From Sporobacter sp963663605 (lineage in GTDB: Bacteria > Bacillota > Clostridia > Oscillospirales > Oscillospiraceae): a stretch of DNA of 64,000 nt. How positions within the stretch are numbered: the stretch's first letter is position 1; each line of letters starts with the position of its first letter. The DNA lies in NCBI GenBank assembly GCA_963663605.2, contig CAXXVF010000002.1, positions 2,976,001-3,040,000 on the forward strand. Direction: 5' to 3'. Shown here in pieces: positions 16,139 through 25,084 of the stretch. The notes below the pieces were generated by a model. It saw only the letters and a list, made by a program, of their open reading frames with translations. It searched no databases and had not been told where the DNA came from. The translations under genes and the position numbers were made by a program.

Positions 16139-18091
16139 GTGACAAAGTTTCCACATTTACTTTCCCCGATCGTTATCAGAGATACGGTTTTTAAAAACAG
16201 GATCTTCGCATCGCCAAACGGTTATACAAATACCGATGTGCGAAACTTCCCCACCGAGGAAATGATTGCTTTCTATGAGCTGAAGGCAAAGGGCGGATAC
16301 GCCTCCGTAACAGTCGGGGACTGCATCGTCGACAGTAAAAACGGCAGCTTCATCGCCTATCAGCTGCCGCTCGATAATCATGACTGCCGCCCTATGATGG
16401 GCAGGCTTTCGCGCGCCGTAAAGCGGCACGGCGCGGTTTCGTCCGTTGAACTCCAGCACTGCGGGATGTATGCACACTATGTAGCGCAGCAGGGCGGGAA
16501 GATCTACGGACCCGTTGACACCGTTAATAATCTGGGCTATCAAGTCGAAGCTATGAACGAGGAAATGATAGAATACACGATCGGCCGCTATGCCGCCGAG
16601 GCCGCATTTGTTAAGGAGATGGGCTACGGTATGGTTATGCTCCACGGCGGGCATGGCTGGCTCTTGTCACAGTTTATGTCGCCGCAGCTCAACACGAGAA
16701 AAGACAAATGGGGCGGAAGCCTCGAAAACCGTATGCGTTTTCCGCTGGCCGTCGTGGAAGCGGTACGCCGCGCGGTCGGGCCGTCGTTCCCGATCGAGTT
16801 CCGCATGAGCGGTTCGGAATGCCGGGGCAATGAGGGATATGAAATCGACGAGGGCATACGGATTGCCAAAACGCTCGACGGGAAAGTTGATATTCTGCAT
16901 GTGTCTGCAGGCCATCACGAGGTCGAGGAGCTCTACTACGTAGTCCATCCGTCCATGTTTTTGCCGGACGGCGTTTTGAGCGAATACGCGGCTGAGATCA
17001 AAAAGCATGTTAAAACACCGGTGGCGACTGTAGGTGCGTTTTCCGATCCGGAACAGATGGAAGACTTTATCGCTTCCGGGAAGGCCGACATCATCAACAT
17101 CGGCCGCGGCTCGCTTGCCGAACCCGATCTGCCGCTCAAGCTGATTTCAGGAAAAGAGGACGAGATCAACCAGTGCCTGCGGTGTTATGCCTGTTTTGCC
17201 AGCGTCGACGCGGTCAAGTATTTCCATTGCGCGCTCAATCCGGTCATTGGGCTTGAGTATGAAACAAAATTTGATATACCGCCGCGCAAACTGAAAAAGG
17301 TCCTCGTTGCCGGCGGCGGCGTCGCGGGTATGCAGGCGGCGCTGACGGCGGCGGAACGCGGGCACGAAGTCATCCTCTGCGAGAAGACGGATAAGCTTGG
17401 CGGCGTTTTGAACTGCGAAGCAAACGTGTCGTTTAAGCGCAAATTGGATCTCTATCTGAAGAAGCAGGCGCTGCTTGTTTCCCGAGCACCCATCGAAGTC
17501 CGGATGAATACGGAAGTTACGCCGGAACTGGCCCGCAGCTTAAGGCCCGACGTAATAATTGCAGCGCTGGGCGCCCGCCCGATCGTACCGGGTATACCGG
17601 GCATCGGCAATGAGAACGTACACAGCGCCGAGGACGTTTATTATGATCCCGGTCTTGCAGGCGAGCGCGTCGTGATCCTCGGCGGCGGACTGGTGGGCGT
17701 TGAGTTGGCCGTGCACCTGACGCAGCTGGGCCGCAAAGTCACAATCATTGAAATGCTGGAGAAACTCAATTATACGGGCAACCGGCTGCATGGTTTTGTG
17801 CTGGATATGAAAATAAAGGAACTCGGCATCAACGTTCTCACGGATTTAAGAGCGGCGGAGATCACCAAAGCAGGCGTAAACGTCAAATCTGTCCGTGACG
17901 GTGCGGAGCATTCCGTCCCGGCGGATACGGTTATTTATGCCGTTGGTCTTCGTCCGGAGCGGGAAAAGGCGGATATGCTGCGGGAGATCGCGCCGGAGTA
18001 TTATCAGATCGGCGACTGCCTTAAGGCAATGAATATGCTGGAAGCCAATCAGGCAGGTTATTATATCGCCAGGGATATCGGCCGTTTCTGA
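16139..18091 (+). CDS. OYE-1: Old Yellow Enzyme-type FMN/[4Fe-4S]/FAD oxidoreductase
   Basis: 650 residues, GTG start. The layout is that of 2,4-dienoyl-CoA reductase, BaiCD and trimethylamine dehydrogenase. Residues 1-335 are an FMN TIM barrel. A [4Fe-4S] motif follows: CLRCYACF, then 11 residues to Cys. From about 375 there is an FAD/NAD(P) part with VLVAGGGVAGMQAA and the second Rossmann loop VVILGGGLVGVELA. His of SAGHHE aligns with the proton-relay His of FadH. The active-site Tyr of HGxHGYL is Trp here (HGGHGWL), and the cysteine motif is C-x2-C-x2-C-x11-C instead of C-x2-C-x3-C-x11-C. It is expected to be an NADH-dependent reductase or demethylase of a small molecule. OYE-2, OYE-3 and OYE-4 in this window are relatives. 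Its terminator is split by an IS element. Confidence 0.88.
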   Translation: MTKFPHLLSPIVIRDTVFKNRIFASPNGYTNTDVRNFPTEEMIAFYELKAKGGYASVTVGDCIVDSKNGSFIAYQLPLDNHDCRPMMGRLSRAVKRHGAVSSVELQHCGMYAHYVAQQGGKIYGPVDTVNNLGYQVEAMNEEMIEYTIGRYAAEAAFVKEMGYGMVMLHGGHGWLLSQFMSPQLNTRKDKWGGSLENRMRFPLAVVEAVRRAVGPSFPIEFRMSGSECRGNEGYEIDEGIRIAKTLDGKVDILHVSAGHHEVEELYYVVHPSMFLPDGVLSEYAAEIKKHVKTPVATVGAFSDPEQMEDFIASGKADIINIGRGSLAEPDLPLKLISGKEDEINQCLRCYACFASVDAVKYFHCALNPVIGLEYETKFDIPPRKLKKVLVAGGGVAGMQAALTAAERGHEVILCEKTDKLGGVLNCEANVSFKRKLDLYLKKQALLVSRAPIEVRMNTEVTPELARSLRPDVIIAALGARPIVPGIPGIGNENVHSAEDVYYDPGLAGERVVILGGGLVGVELAVHLTQLGRKVTIIEMLEKLNYTGNRLHGFVLDMKIKELGINVLTDLRAAEITKAGVNVKSVRDGAEHSVPADTVIYAVGLRPEREKADMLREIAPEYYQIGDCLKAMNMLEANQAGYYIARDIGRF

Positions 18092-18173
18092 GGCCGTATC
18101 GGCAGTTTGCTTGTATATACGTATGCGGCGGCGCCGCGCGCCTGCTGATGAAAATACAGATTTCATAATTGAA

Positions 18174-18185
18174 AAAAAGCAACCG
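18174..18185 (+). terminator. left arm of the OYE-1 terminator, separated by an IS insertion
   Basis: AAAAAGCAACCG, exactly complementary to 19489-19500. The two arms lie on opposite sides of the IS3 element. Confidence 0.65.
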
Positions 18186-18231
18186 ACGGATAAAATGAAG
18201 TGACCCCAAAAAGTTAGACAAATATTTATTC

Positions 18232-19284
18232 TTACGCAGCCGAGAGGGCTTGCAGTCTGTGAATGGCAGGCGGCAAGCCCTTTAGTCTTGCCTTGCAGCG
18301 ACGGTTGTTATAGTAATCAAGATAGTCAATGAGTTCATTAATAAAATGCTGCATGGATTCGAATTTTTGCAGGTATAGCAGTTCACTTTTAAGCAAACCA
18401 AAAAAGTTTTCAATTACTGCATTGTCTAGACAGTTACCTTTACGGCTCATGCTCTGTATGATACCTTTATGCTTCAGCATTTTCCGGTAAAGGTTATGCT
18501 GGTATTGCCAACCTTGATCGGAATGTAGAATCAGATTTGTTCCATCTGGTATTTGAAGGAATGCCTTATCCAGCATTTCTGTCACCAAGGAAAGCACAGG
18601 CCTGTCAGAGATGGTATAGCTCACAATGTCCCGGCTACACAGATCAAGGATCGGCGACAGATAGAGCTTTTGCCCAAACAGACTAAATTCGGTGACATCC
18701 GTCACCCATTTTTGATTTGGTTGATCGGCATCAAAATTACGTTCCAACAAGTTTGGTGCAATTCTTCCGACCTCGCCGCTATATGACTTGTATTTTTTCA
18801 TCCTCACTCGACAAAACAGACCGAGCTCTTTCATGATCCGCTGTACGGTTTTGTGATTGATGGCAAAATTGCGCCGACGTAGCTCTGTAGTAATCCGGCG
18901 GTAGCCATAGCGTCCCCGATTTTCATGATAGATTGTTGTAATCTCAGCTTTTACATCCGCATATTTATCCGGCTTTGTCATGCGCTTGGCGTGGTAGTAA
19001 AATGTTGCCCTTGGTAATTGAGCGATATCCAGCAACAAAGCAAACTTATGGTCTCGCCTCAGCTTTTGGATCACCTGCGTTTTTTGCACTGGTGTCGCTC
19101 TTCTTCCAAAACCAAGGCTTGCAAGTTTTTTAGGTATGCATTCTCCGCACGAAGCCGCTGTACTTCTGACAGCAAATCTTCTTCCACTTCTTTTGGCAGC
19201 TTTAAAGGACGACCTTTGCTGCCTCGACCACGACGCTCGATCTGAAAGCCCTCTGGCCCTTCTATCAAGTAGATTCGTTCCCAT
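18232..19284 (-). CDS. IS3-family transposase OrfB (DDE integrase domain)
   Basis: The open frame has 350 codons, but the true protein is probably made by -1 frameshifting from OrfA, so its first ~65 codons are likely not used as such. After the fusion point (KTQVIQKLRRD) comes the HTH_21 region with GRYGYRRIT. The rve integrase core follows, with WVTDVTEF (first Asp), HSDQGWQYQ (second Asp) and MSRKGNCLDNAVIENFFG (Glu), giving a full DDE triad. It catalyses cut-and-copy transposition of the element. No stop or frame damage is seen. Confidence 0.92.
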   Translation of the reverse strand: MGTNLLDRRARGLSDRASWSRQQRSSFKAAKRSGRRFAVRSTAASCGECIPKKLASLGFGRRATPVQKTQVIQKLRRDHKFALLLDIAQLPRATFYYHAKRMTKPDKYADVKAEITTIYHENRGRYGYRRITTELRRRNFAINHKTVQRIMKELGLFCRVRMKKYKSYSGEVGRIAPNLLERNFDADQPNQKWVTDVTEFSLFGQKLYLSPILDLCSRDIVSYTISDRPVLSLVTEMLDKAFLQIPDGTNLILHSDQGWQYQHNLYRKMLKHKGIIQSMSRKGNCLDNAVIENFFGLLKSELLYLQKFESMQHFINELIDYLDYYNNRRCKARLKGLPPAIHRLQALSAA

Positions 19285-19421
19285 GCTTGTATCCTGTGAT
19301 GGTCATTTATCTCAAATTGTCGTGCTGTTTCGCTATAGCTTAGTCTTTCTTTTTGCATCGTTTCGATTACATGCTGTTTAAATTCTGCTGTGTATCTTTT
19401 ATTTGGTACTCCCTTTGGCAT
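19071..19421 (-). CDS. IS3-family transposase OrfA (helix-turn-helix)
   Basis: 116 residues beginning MPKGVPNKRYTAEFKQHVIE, the usual HTH_Tnp_1 start, followed by a leucine-zipper-like stretch (VEEDLLSEVQRLRAENAYLK). It ends shortly after an A6 run (T6 at 19080-19085 on the plus strand) where -1 slippage leads into the OrfB frame: HQCKKRR-stop in frame 0 and KTQVIQ in frame -1. Confidence 0.9.
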   Translation of the reverse strand: MPKGVPNKRYTAEFKQHVIETMQKERLSYSETARQFEINDHHRIQAWERIYLIEGPEGFQIERRGRGSKGRPLKLPKEVEEDLLSEVQRLRAENAYLKNLQALVLEEERHQCKKRR

Positions 19422-19488
19422 TAAATCACCCCAATTGTTATCAGTTTATCATACTGTCTAACAATTGGGGTGCTGTTCAAAAGCCCGA

Positions 19489-19500
19489 CGGTTGCTTTTT
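19489..19500 (+). terminator. right arm of the split OYE-1 terminator
   Basis: CGGTTGCTTTTT, ending in a T-run; pairs with 18174-18185. Without the IS it would form a 12-bp terminator stem downstream of OYE-1. Confidence 0.65.
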
Positions 19501-19697
19501 GCGTAAACTACAAAACGTAGCGTTAATAAACCAATATTTCTTAGTTATGAGCATTTAATGTTATCTTGAATAAAATTATAATTGGGATGTGGCAGTTTAT
19601 CGGCAAAATAAGAATTCCATGTTAAAAAAGTGAAAGAATGGCAAAAAGAAGCTTCTGTAATAAGGTATATGTAACTAATAAGCGAAATTGTCTTTTA

Positions 19698-19726
19698 TTG
19701 ACAAGCATTTACAAAAACTCTATAAT
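19698..19726 (+). promoter_or_regulatory. consensus sigma-A promoter of ABC system 1
   Basis: TTGACA (19698-19703), a 17-base spacer and TATAAT (19721-19726), 60 bases before the binding-protein start. A perfect consensus, so strong basal transcription is expected. Confidence 0.85.
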
Positions 19727-19786
19727 ACAATCATATTGGTGAATTGTCACAAAAACAGGCAAAAACATAAAGGAGGATTAGTAAAA

Positions 19787-21145
19787 ATGAAAAAAGCATT
19801 AGCTCTTGTTCTCGCCTTGCTGTTAGTGTTCACGCTTTTCGCATGTAACACTAAAACAGAAGAACCCGATGCCGGAGGTTCCGACGCCGGAGCTTCCGAC
19901 GCTGTCTCGACAGAGCCGGAAGCTGCCGATTCGGTTGCACCTCCGACAGGTGACGGAAGCTCGCCTTATCCGAACGCAAACGAAGACGGATCAATCAACC
20001 TTGATACAATTGCGAGTTATGATCAAAACTACGACTACTCCAAGAACCCCACGTACAAATTTGCTTACCTCTCCCAATCCGGCAGTGCCCTGTACGCCAT
20101 GTCTGCGGACGCTTTTGAGTACTGGGCGCCCCTTTTTAACATGGAGTGGGCAGGATTCCACAGCTCAAACGGTGACAATGATTTGTACATGACTATGCTC
20201 CAAAACCTTATTGATCAAGGCGTTACTGGTTTCGTTCTTGACCCGGATTCGACGATTATGCCCGCTATTTCAGATGTTTTGGATGCCAATCCCGAAGTCC
20301 AGTGGATGACGTTTATGGCGCCGCCCCGAGATCATTCCGAGGGCGAGGGCGTTCCGGTCGGCGGAAATCTGATTCACCCCCACGTTGGATTCAGCTATTA
20401 CGATTGCGGCATGATGCTCACCGAAAAGTTGCTTGAATGGAAGGATGCAACGTATCCCGACGTATCCCTTGACGATATCGCAATGCTCTCATTTACCTAT
20501 TCCGTTGTTCCCGAGCTTGATGATCGTCACGTTGGCGCAAAGGATGCTTGGCTCGCGGCCGGCGGCAGCGAGGACAATTACTTTGTTGTAGACTGCCTCT
20601 CTACAGGCCTTGACATTCAGGGCGGTCTCGATGCTTGCTCTCCGGTTATCTCTACGGAGACGGATTACGAGTACTGGCTGATTAACGGCAACATCGACGA
20701 CTGGGCCATTGCTGCGGCTTCAGTCCTAGACCAACAGGGACTGACAGAAACGTCATGCGTTGTAACCATGGGCGGCAGCGGCGCTATTACACAGTGGGAT
20801 TCCGGTCAGTTTGACAGCTTACATTATGCATTTTTTACAGCTCAGACCTTGTATGGAGAGCCCGTCATCGGCGCTGTGTACGCATTCTTGAACGGTTGGG
20901 CGACGCCCGAAACCGTCTGGCCGAGCTGGATTAAACTGGATGACCATGGTGCGGGCGACGTTAATTACGCACAGTATAGGGTGCCGATAGTGTGGCTTGC
21001 GGAGGATGACTATAAGGGCTACCTTGAGTGGACCGACCTCTACACGAAAGCCAACGCTTACGACTACAGTACGGAAGGCGTCGGTATCGATGATTACACC
21101 CCTTACGCCGAGATTCCTGAAGGATACTCCGGTTACACGGGCTGA
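19787..21145 (+). CDS. ABC transporter substrate-binding lipoprotein (system 1)
   Basis: 452 residues from ATG 19787 (AGGAGG at 19771-19776). The signal peptide MKKALALVLALLLVFTLFAC ends in a lipobox with Cys20, then a Thr/Ser/Asp/Glu linker (about 21-70). The body is a type I periplasmic-binding fold of the ribose (Peripla_BP_4) kind, but longer than the usual 300-350 residues and unlike the paralogous pair at 47.5 and 52.7 kb. Aromatic and acidic residues are many. The ligand is unknown. It is the first gene of an operon with an ATPase and two permeases; a hairpin follows that probably raises its level over them. Confidence 0.88.
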   Translation: MKKALALVLALLLVFTLFACNTKTEEPDAGGSDAGASDAVSTEPEAADSVAPPTGDGSSPYPNANEDGSINLDTIASYDQNYDYSKNPTYKFAYLSQSGSALYAMSADAFEYWAPLFNMEWAGFHSSNGDNDLYMTMLQNLIDQGVTGFVLDPDSTIMPAISDVLDANPEVQWMTFMAPPRDHSEGEGVPVGGNLIHPHVGFSYYDCGMMLTEKLLEWKDATYPDVSLDDIAMLSFTYSVVPELDDRHVGAKDAWLAAGGSEDNYFVVDCLSTGLDIQGGLDACSPVISTETDYEYWLINGNIDDWAIAAASVLDQQGLTETSCVVTMGGSGAITQWDSGQFDSLHYAFFTAQTLYGEPVIGAVYAFLNGWATPETVWPSWIKLDDHGAGDVNYAQYRVPIVWLAEDDYKGYLEWTDLYTKANAYDYSTEGVGIDDYTPYAEIPEGYSGYTG

Positions 21146-21164
21146 TTGCATTACTGATTGGCAT

Positions 21165-21195
21165 AAATTGGACGGCGTAAATCGCCGTCCAATTT
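21165..21195 (+). terminator. strong stem-loop between binding protein and ATPase genes
   Basis: 13-bp perfect stem AAATTGGACGGCG/CGCCGTCCAATTT with a TAAAT loop. It lies inside the operon, so probably partial termination or 3'-end protection of the binding-protein mRNA. Confidence 0.7.
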
Positions 21196-21348
21196 AGCTA
21201 CGCAAAAATACGATGGTGATGCTTAAGGTGACGGTAGTCGAAGCCACACCGCCTGACGGCGACCCTGTCCGGTTCTTTTCACCTTGTTGTCCTGGCGTAT
21301 TTGCAAGAGATTTTACGAAGCGTTGGCGGGGATCCGCCCGTGAAAACA

Positions 21349-21373
21349 GACGCGGGTTCAACTCCCGCCACCT
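21349..21373 (+). other. tmRNA/tRNA T-arm-like remnant (possible attachment site)
   Basis: GACGCGGGTTCAACTCCCGC followed by CACCT closely resembles the 3' end of clostridial ssrA: a 5-bp T-stem GCGGG/CCCGC with loop TTCAACT. No complete tRNA or tmRNA body is present around it. Such 3'-end copies mark sites of integrative elements. Function here is inferred from resemblance only. Confidence 0.4.
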
Positions 21374-21421
21374 TACGTGATAAGCGGTTTTCTGCTAAAG
21401 ATTTTATAGGTAGGTGAACAT

Positions 21422-22915
21422 ATGTCAAAGTCATTGGAATTTAGGGGCATCGGGAAATCATATCCTGGCGTGCGTGCCCTTGACGACATCAGCTTTAAGG
21501 CCGAGGGCGGTAAAGTGGTGGCGCTTCTCGGAGAGAACGGGGCAGGTAAAAGTACGCTTCTGAAAATATTGAGCGCAGATCAGAATGCCGACGAAGGCAG
21601 TATTTATTTGAACAGCGAGGAAGTTAGATTTCCGGGACCGCTTGAAGCGATCAATGCCGGAATAAGCGTCATATATCAGGAGCGGCAGCTGATGCCGTCC
21701 TTGTCGGTTATGGAAAATATCTTTGTCGGCAATCTTCCTAAAACCAAATTGGGCCTGATTGATAATCAAAAACTCTATAATGACGCGAAAGAAATTATTG
21801 ATACGTTCGGTCTCCCCATTGACCCGGCCGAACAGGTAGGGCGCCTCAACATTGCACATCAGCAGATGGTCGAGATTATGAAGGCGTATCAAAGAAATTC
21901 AGATATCATTGCATTTGACGAGCCTACGGCTCCATTAATGGATGCGGAAATAAAGATCCTGTTCGACCTTATACTTAAATTAAAGAAGCAGGGCAAAGCT
22001 GTTATATACGTTTCCCACCGTTTGAGCGAAATTTTTCAAGTCACGGATGAAATTGTGGTTTTAAAAGACGGTAAATTTGTCAATTCGTTCTTAACAAAAG
22101 ATACAAATGAAACGGAGCTAATCAACGCCATGGTCGGTCGCGACATCGGCGATACCTATGCAAATTTGAAACGTAATACAGACTATGGAGATATTGTATT
22201 AGAAGTTAATAACCTCAAAACATTGGCTGTAAATAATGTTAGCTTCAAGCTTCGCAAAGGCGAAATACTTGGATTTGCCGGTCTGGTAGGCGCTGGGCGC
22301 ACGGAAGTGGCGCGCGCACTGTTTGGTGCCGACAGCGTTATCAGCGGTGAGATTAAGCTCGATGGCAAGGCGGTCAGGTTCGCAACGCCCAGAGACGCCA
22401 TCGACGCCGGAATGGCGCTTTGCCCGGAAGACCGCAAATATCAGGGGCTCGTTATGTACCGTCCGCTCAAGGACAACATAGTCATGCCCGTTATAAACGC
22501 ACTCAATAAGGGCGTCTTTGTCGACAGGGGCGAGCTTAAAAAACTGGCTGATAAAGCAGTTAAAAAATACTCGATTAAAACGCCGTCCATAGATAAGATA
22601 GCGTCGGAGTTGTCCGGCGGTAATCAGCAAAAGGTCATACTGGGGCGCTGGACAAACGAAAAGATGGACACAAAGGTACTGATTTTAGATGAACCGACAA
22701 AAGGAATTGACGTTGGCACAAAAGCTGAGATATATCAGATGATGTGCGATCTGGCGAAACAGGGGCTGGCGGTCATTTTTATCTCAAGCGAGTTGACCGA
22801 GGTCATAAACGTTGCGGACACTATCGTTGTAATGCGCAGTGGTAGGGTTACCGGCACCGTGCCGCGTGAAGAAGCGACGGAAGAAAAAGTCCTCGCCCTC
22901 GCAATGCTGGATTAA
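21422..22915 (+). CDS. CUT2-type ABC transporter ATP-binding protein (system 1)
   Basis: 497 residues with two ABC domains, as in RbsA/MglA. The first domain has Walker A GENGAGKST, Walker B IIAFDEPTA, and a weak signature (RLNIAHQQMVE). The second has the degenerate Walker A usual for this family (GLVGAGRTE), the full signature LSGGNQQKV and Walker B VLILDEPTKGID. It powers import of the ligand caught by the lipoprotein upstream. The next gene starts eight bases after its stop. Confidence 0.93.
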   Translation: MSKSLEFRGIGKSYPGVRALDDISFKAEGGKVVALLGENGAGKSTLLKILSADQNADEGSIYLNSEEVRFPGPLEAINAGISVIYQERQLMPSLSVMENIFVGNLPKTKLGLIDNQKLYNDAKEIIDTFGLPIDPAEQVGRLNIAHQQMVEIMKAYQRNSDIIAFDEPTAPLMDAEIKILFDLILKLKKQGKAVIYVSHRLSEIFQVTDEIVVLKDGKFVNSFLTKDTNETELINAMVGRDIGDTYANLKRNTDYGDIVLEVNNLKTLAVNNVSFKLRKGEILGFAGLVGAGRTEVARALFGADSVISGEIKLDGKAVRFATPRDAIDAGMALCPEDRKYQGLVMYRPLKDNIVMPVINALNKGVFVDRGELKKLADKAVKKYSIKTPSIDKIASELSGGNQQKVILGRWTNEKMDTKVLILDEPTKGIDVGTKAEIYQMMCDLAKQGLAVIFISSELTEVINVADTIVVMRSGRVTGTVPREEATEEKVLALAMLD

Positions 22916-22922
22916 GGAGAAG

Positions 22923-23939
22923 ATGAAATTGAAAAACGAAAATGTGATCAAAAGAAAAATAACGCCGCTATTACATCACAAAGTCTTTATGTTGATAATT
23001 ATTTTAGCCGGTTTAGTCGTTCTGTTTACCGTTTGGTCATTGTTTTACCCAAGCCTGAACTTTTTCCAGATATCCACAGTGCGGACGATATTGAATTCAA
23101 TTGTTTTGTCGGCGTTCCTTGCAATCGGCGCAGGATGCTTGCTTATCGGCGGTCATCTTGACTTATCACAGGCGTTGGTTGGCGCGTTCAGCGGCATCGT
23201 TCTTGCCGTTGGAATTAAAGCCTGGAATCTGCCGTTTGTATTAGCGCTTTTTATTGCGCTTTTGGTGTGCGCCGTTCTCGGTGCGATAAACGCCCTTATG
23301 GTTACGAAATTCCGATTCCCTTCATTTATCGCGACTTTGGCAATGGCTTCGATGGCGCAAGGGCTTATGTACATGTTCAGCGCCTTCAGCACGGATAAAG
23401 GAACGGCGACCAATGTGCCGGTTCCCGACAATCCCGTACTTACGTTTATCGGGGGCAGTATTGGGTCAATCCCTTTCGGAATCATCGTTATGGCTGTGTT
23501 TTTCCTGTTCTATGGGATACTCGTTGCTAAAACTAAATTTGGTTTGAAGATGATGCTGTTGGGCGGAAACCCTGTAGCTGCAAATCTTGCGGGAATCAAA
23601 TCCAAAAAAATTACCACGGTTTTATTTATAAATTCAGCGGTTATGGGCGGCGTAGCGGGTATATTTAATACGGCGAGACTTGGTCAGGGCAATTTGCTTG
23701 CGCTTACAACCAACCAGTTCACGGGCCTAACGGCTGCGATTTTAGGCGGCATCTCATTTGGCGGGGGCGCTGGCGGTATGGGAGGCGCCTTCGTCGGGCT
23801 TTTGATCCTTAACACATTCCAAATCGGAATGCAAACTGTCGGCGTCAACCCGTTCTGGGTCAATGTTTTCTCCGGTGTTATCCTGCTTGCCGCTTTGACA
23901 ACTGACTTTTTGGCGCAGCGACGTGCCGCTAAAGTTTAG
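22923..23939 (+). CDS. CUT2-type ABC permease (system 1, first)
   Basis: 338 residues from ATG 22923, where AAGGAGA overlaps the end of the ATPase gene; the longer frame running back into that gene has no site. Around 8-10 hydrophobic helices. The BPD_transp_2 signature with the DLS core appears as GGHLDLSQALVGAFSG. Forms a heterodimeric channel with the next gene product (inference from two unlike permeases). Confidence 0.9.
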   Translation: MKLKNENVIKRKITPLLHHKVFMLIIILAGLVVLFTVWSLFYPSLNFFQISTVRTILNSIVLSAFLAIGAGCLLIGGHLDLSQALVGAFSGIVLAVGIKAWNLPFVLALFIALLVCAVLGAINALMVTKFRFPSFIATLAMASMAQGLMYMFSAFSTDKGTATNVPVPDNPVLTFIGGSIGSIPFGIIVMAVFFLFYGILVAKTKFGLKMMLLGGNPVAANLAGIKSKKITTVLFINSAVMGGVAGIFNTARLGQGNLLALTTNQFTGLTAAILGGISFGGGAGGMGGAFVGLLILNTFQIGMQTVGVNPFWVNVFSGVILLAALTTDFLAQRRAAKV

Positions 23940-23958
23940 CATTGGAGAGGAGTAGAAT

Positions 23959-24996
23959 ATGCAAAAGACATCACTAACTAAACGTATTATGCGCCATAAG
24001 GCAACGCCGCTTATTATCATACTTGTTGTGTTTGTTATTTTCACCATGTTTATCAGCAGCGGTGTTTTGGAAGGCGGAGAGTTCTCCAGATTGTTTACTA
24101 AAGGATTTATGGCAAAGGGGAATCTTAGAAGCCTGTTTAACTCGATGGTTATCCAATGCTTTTTCATCTGCGGCGTAACGCTGATATTAATCAGCGGCAA
24201 CATTGACCTTTCCTTAGCTGGACAAGCATGCTTCTCTTCAATGCTTTTCGCGTGGCTGTGTGCAAATACCGCGCTGCCATGGGGCTTTGTTTTAATAATT
24301 ATACTGATATTTGCAGTACTTATGGGACTTGTCAACACGTTCCTTGTCAACGTGTTGAAATTCCCGTCATTCATTGCTACAATCGGCATGGCGTCGGTTT
24401 ATGCCGGCTTGTGCAATGTCATAACGAAAGGAAACAACATCTCGATAGCGCGTCAGGGCTTCAATGAAATCGGCCGCACGACCTTCGGATTCGTTCCAGT
24501 GATGTTCGTCATTGGAATACTGCTCGTAATTGTCTACCAGTTTATCCTGTCGAAAACACCATTCGGTCGCCGAACATTTATGTGCGGCGGAAATCCGGCG
24601 GCGGCGCGTCTGGCAGGATTGAAGCCCGATAAAATGCGTAGGAATATATTCATTCATAACAGTGTACTTGCGGTTTTGGGCGGCCTTGCGTGGACGTCAC
24701 AGGTCAAGCTGGCAAACCCCACAGGATTGATTAATGCAGGATTTGACTTCCGTGCGATTTCTGCGGCTATATTGGGCGGCGTAGCGTTCTTCGGCGGAGC
24801 CGGCAGCGTTGGCGGTGCATTTGCGGCGCTTTTACTTCTAAATGTTTTTGATAACATGTTGACTATTTTGAAGGTTCAGAGCTATTGGAGCGTGTTTGCA
24901 TCCGGCTTTGTCCTTCTAATTGCGCTTATTGTTGACTATATTACCGAAGAACGCAGGCGCAGAATGCTTCTGGCTGCCGCTGTTACAAAAGATTAA
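23959..24996 (+). CDS. CUT2-type ABC permease (system 1, second)
   Basis: 345 residues, ATG with GGAGAGGAG upstream. Family motif SGNIDLSLAGQACFSS near residue 80, and GGVAFFGGAGSVGGAFAALL late in the protein. It is homologous to its neighbour but clearly distinct. It ends the ABC operon at a strong terminator. Confidence 0.9.
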   Translation: MQKTSLTKRIMRHKATPLIIILVVFVIFTMFISSGVLEGGEFSRLFTKGFMAKGNLRSLFNSMVIQCFFICGVTLILISGNIDLSLAGQACFSSMLFAWLCANTALPWGFVLIIILIFAVLMGLVNTFLVNVLKFPSFIATIGMASVYAGLCNVITKGNNISIARQGFNEIGRTTFGFVPVMFVIGILLVIVYQFILSKTPFGRRTFMCGGNPAAARLAGLKPDKMRRNIFIHNSVLAVLGGLAWTSQVKLANPTGLINAGFDFRAISAAILGGVAFFGGAGSVGGAFAALLLLNVFDNMLTILKVQSYWSVFASGFVLLIALIVDYITEERRRRMLLAAAVTKD

Positions 24997-25020
24997 CTCC
25001 GATACTAATACGGTAAATGA

Positions 25021-25057
25021 AAACCGGCAAACAGTCAAAGCTGTTTGCCGGTTTTTT
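25021..25057. terminator. terminator between ABC system 1 and the PucR-type gene
   Basis: AAACCGGCAAACAG, 6-base loop, CTGTTTGCCGGTTTTTT. It serves the + strand operon and, with its leading As, can serve the convergent regulator gene. Confidence 0.9.
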
Positions 25058-25084
25058 ATCTTTAAATGTGCCGGTGAAGCCTTT

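Larger units (their letters stand above)
18201..19473 (-). mobile_element. IS3-family insertion sequence (IS150-like group)
   Basis: About 1.27 kb with two overlapping minus-strand frames and imperfect terminal inverted repeats. The left end reads TGACCCCAAAAAGTTAGACA (18201-18220). The right end, read inwards, is GCACCCCAATTGTTAGACA. Target duplication could not be resolved. Both frames look intact, so the element may be active. Confidence 0.9.

Noticed and set aside
21330..21380. Complete tRNA gene
   Set aside because: Only a T-arm can be folded; there is no anticodon arm or acceptor partner at the right distance.
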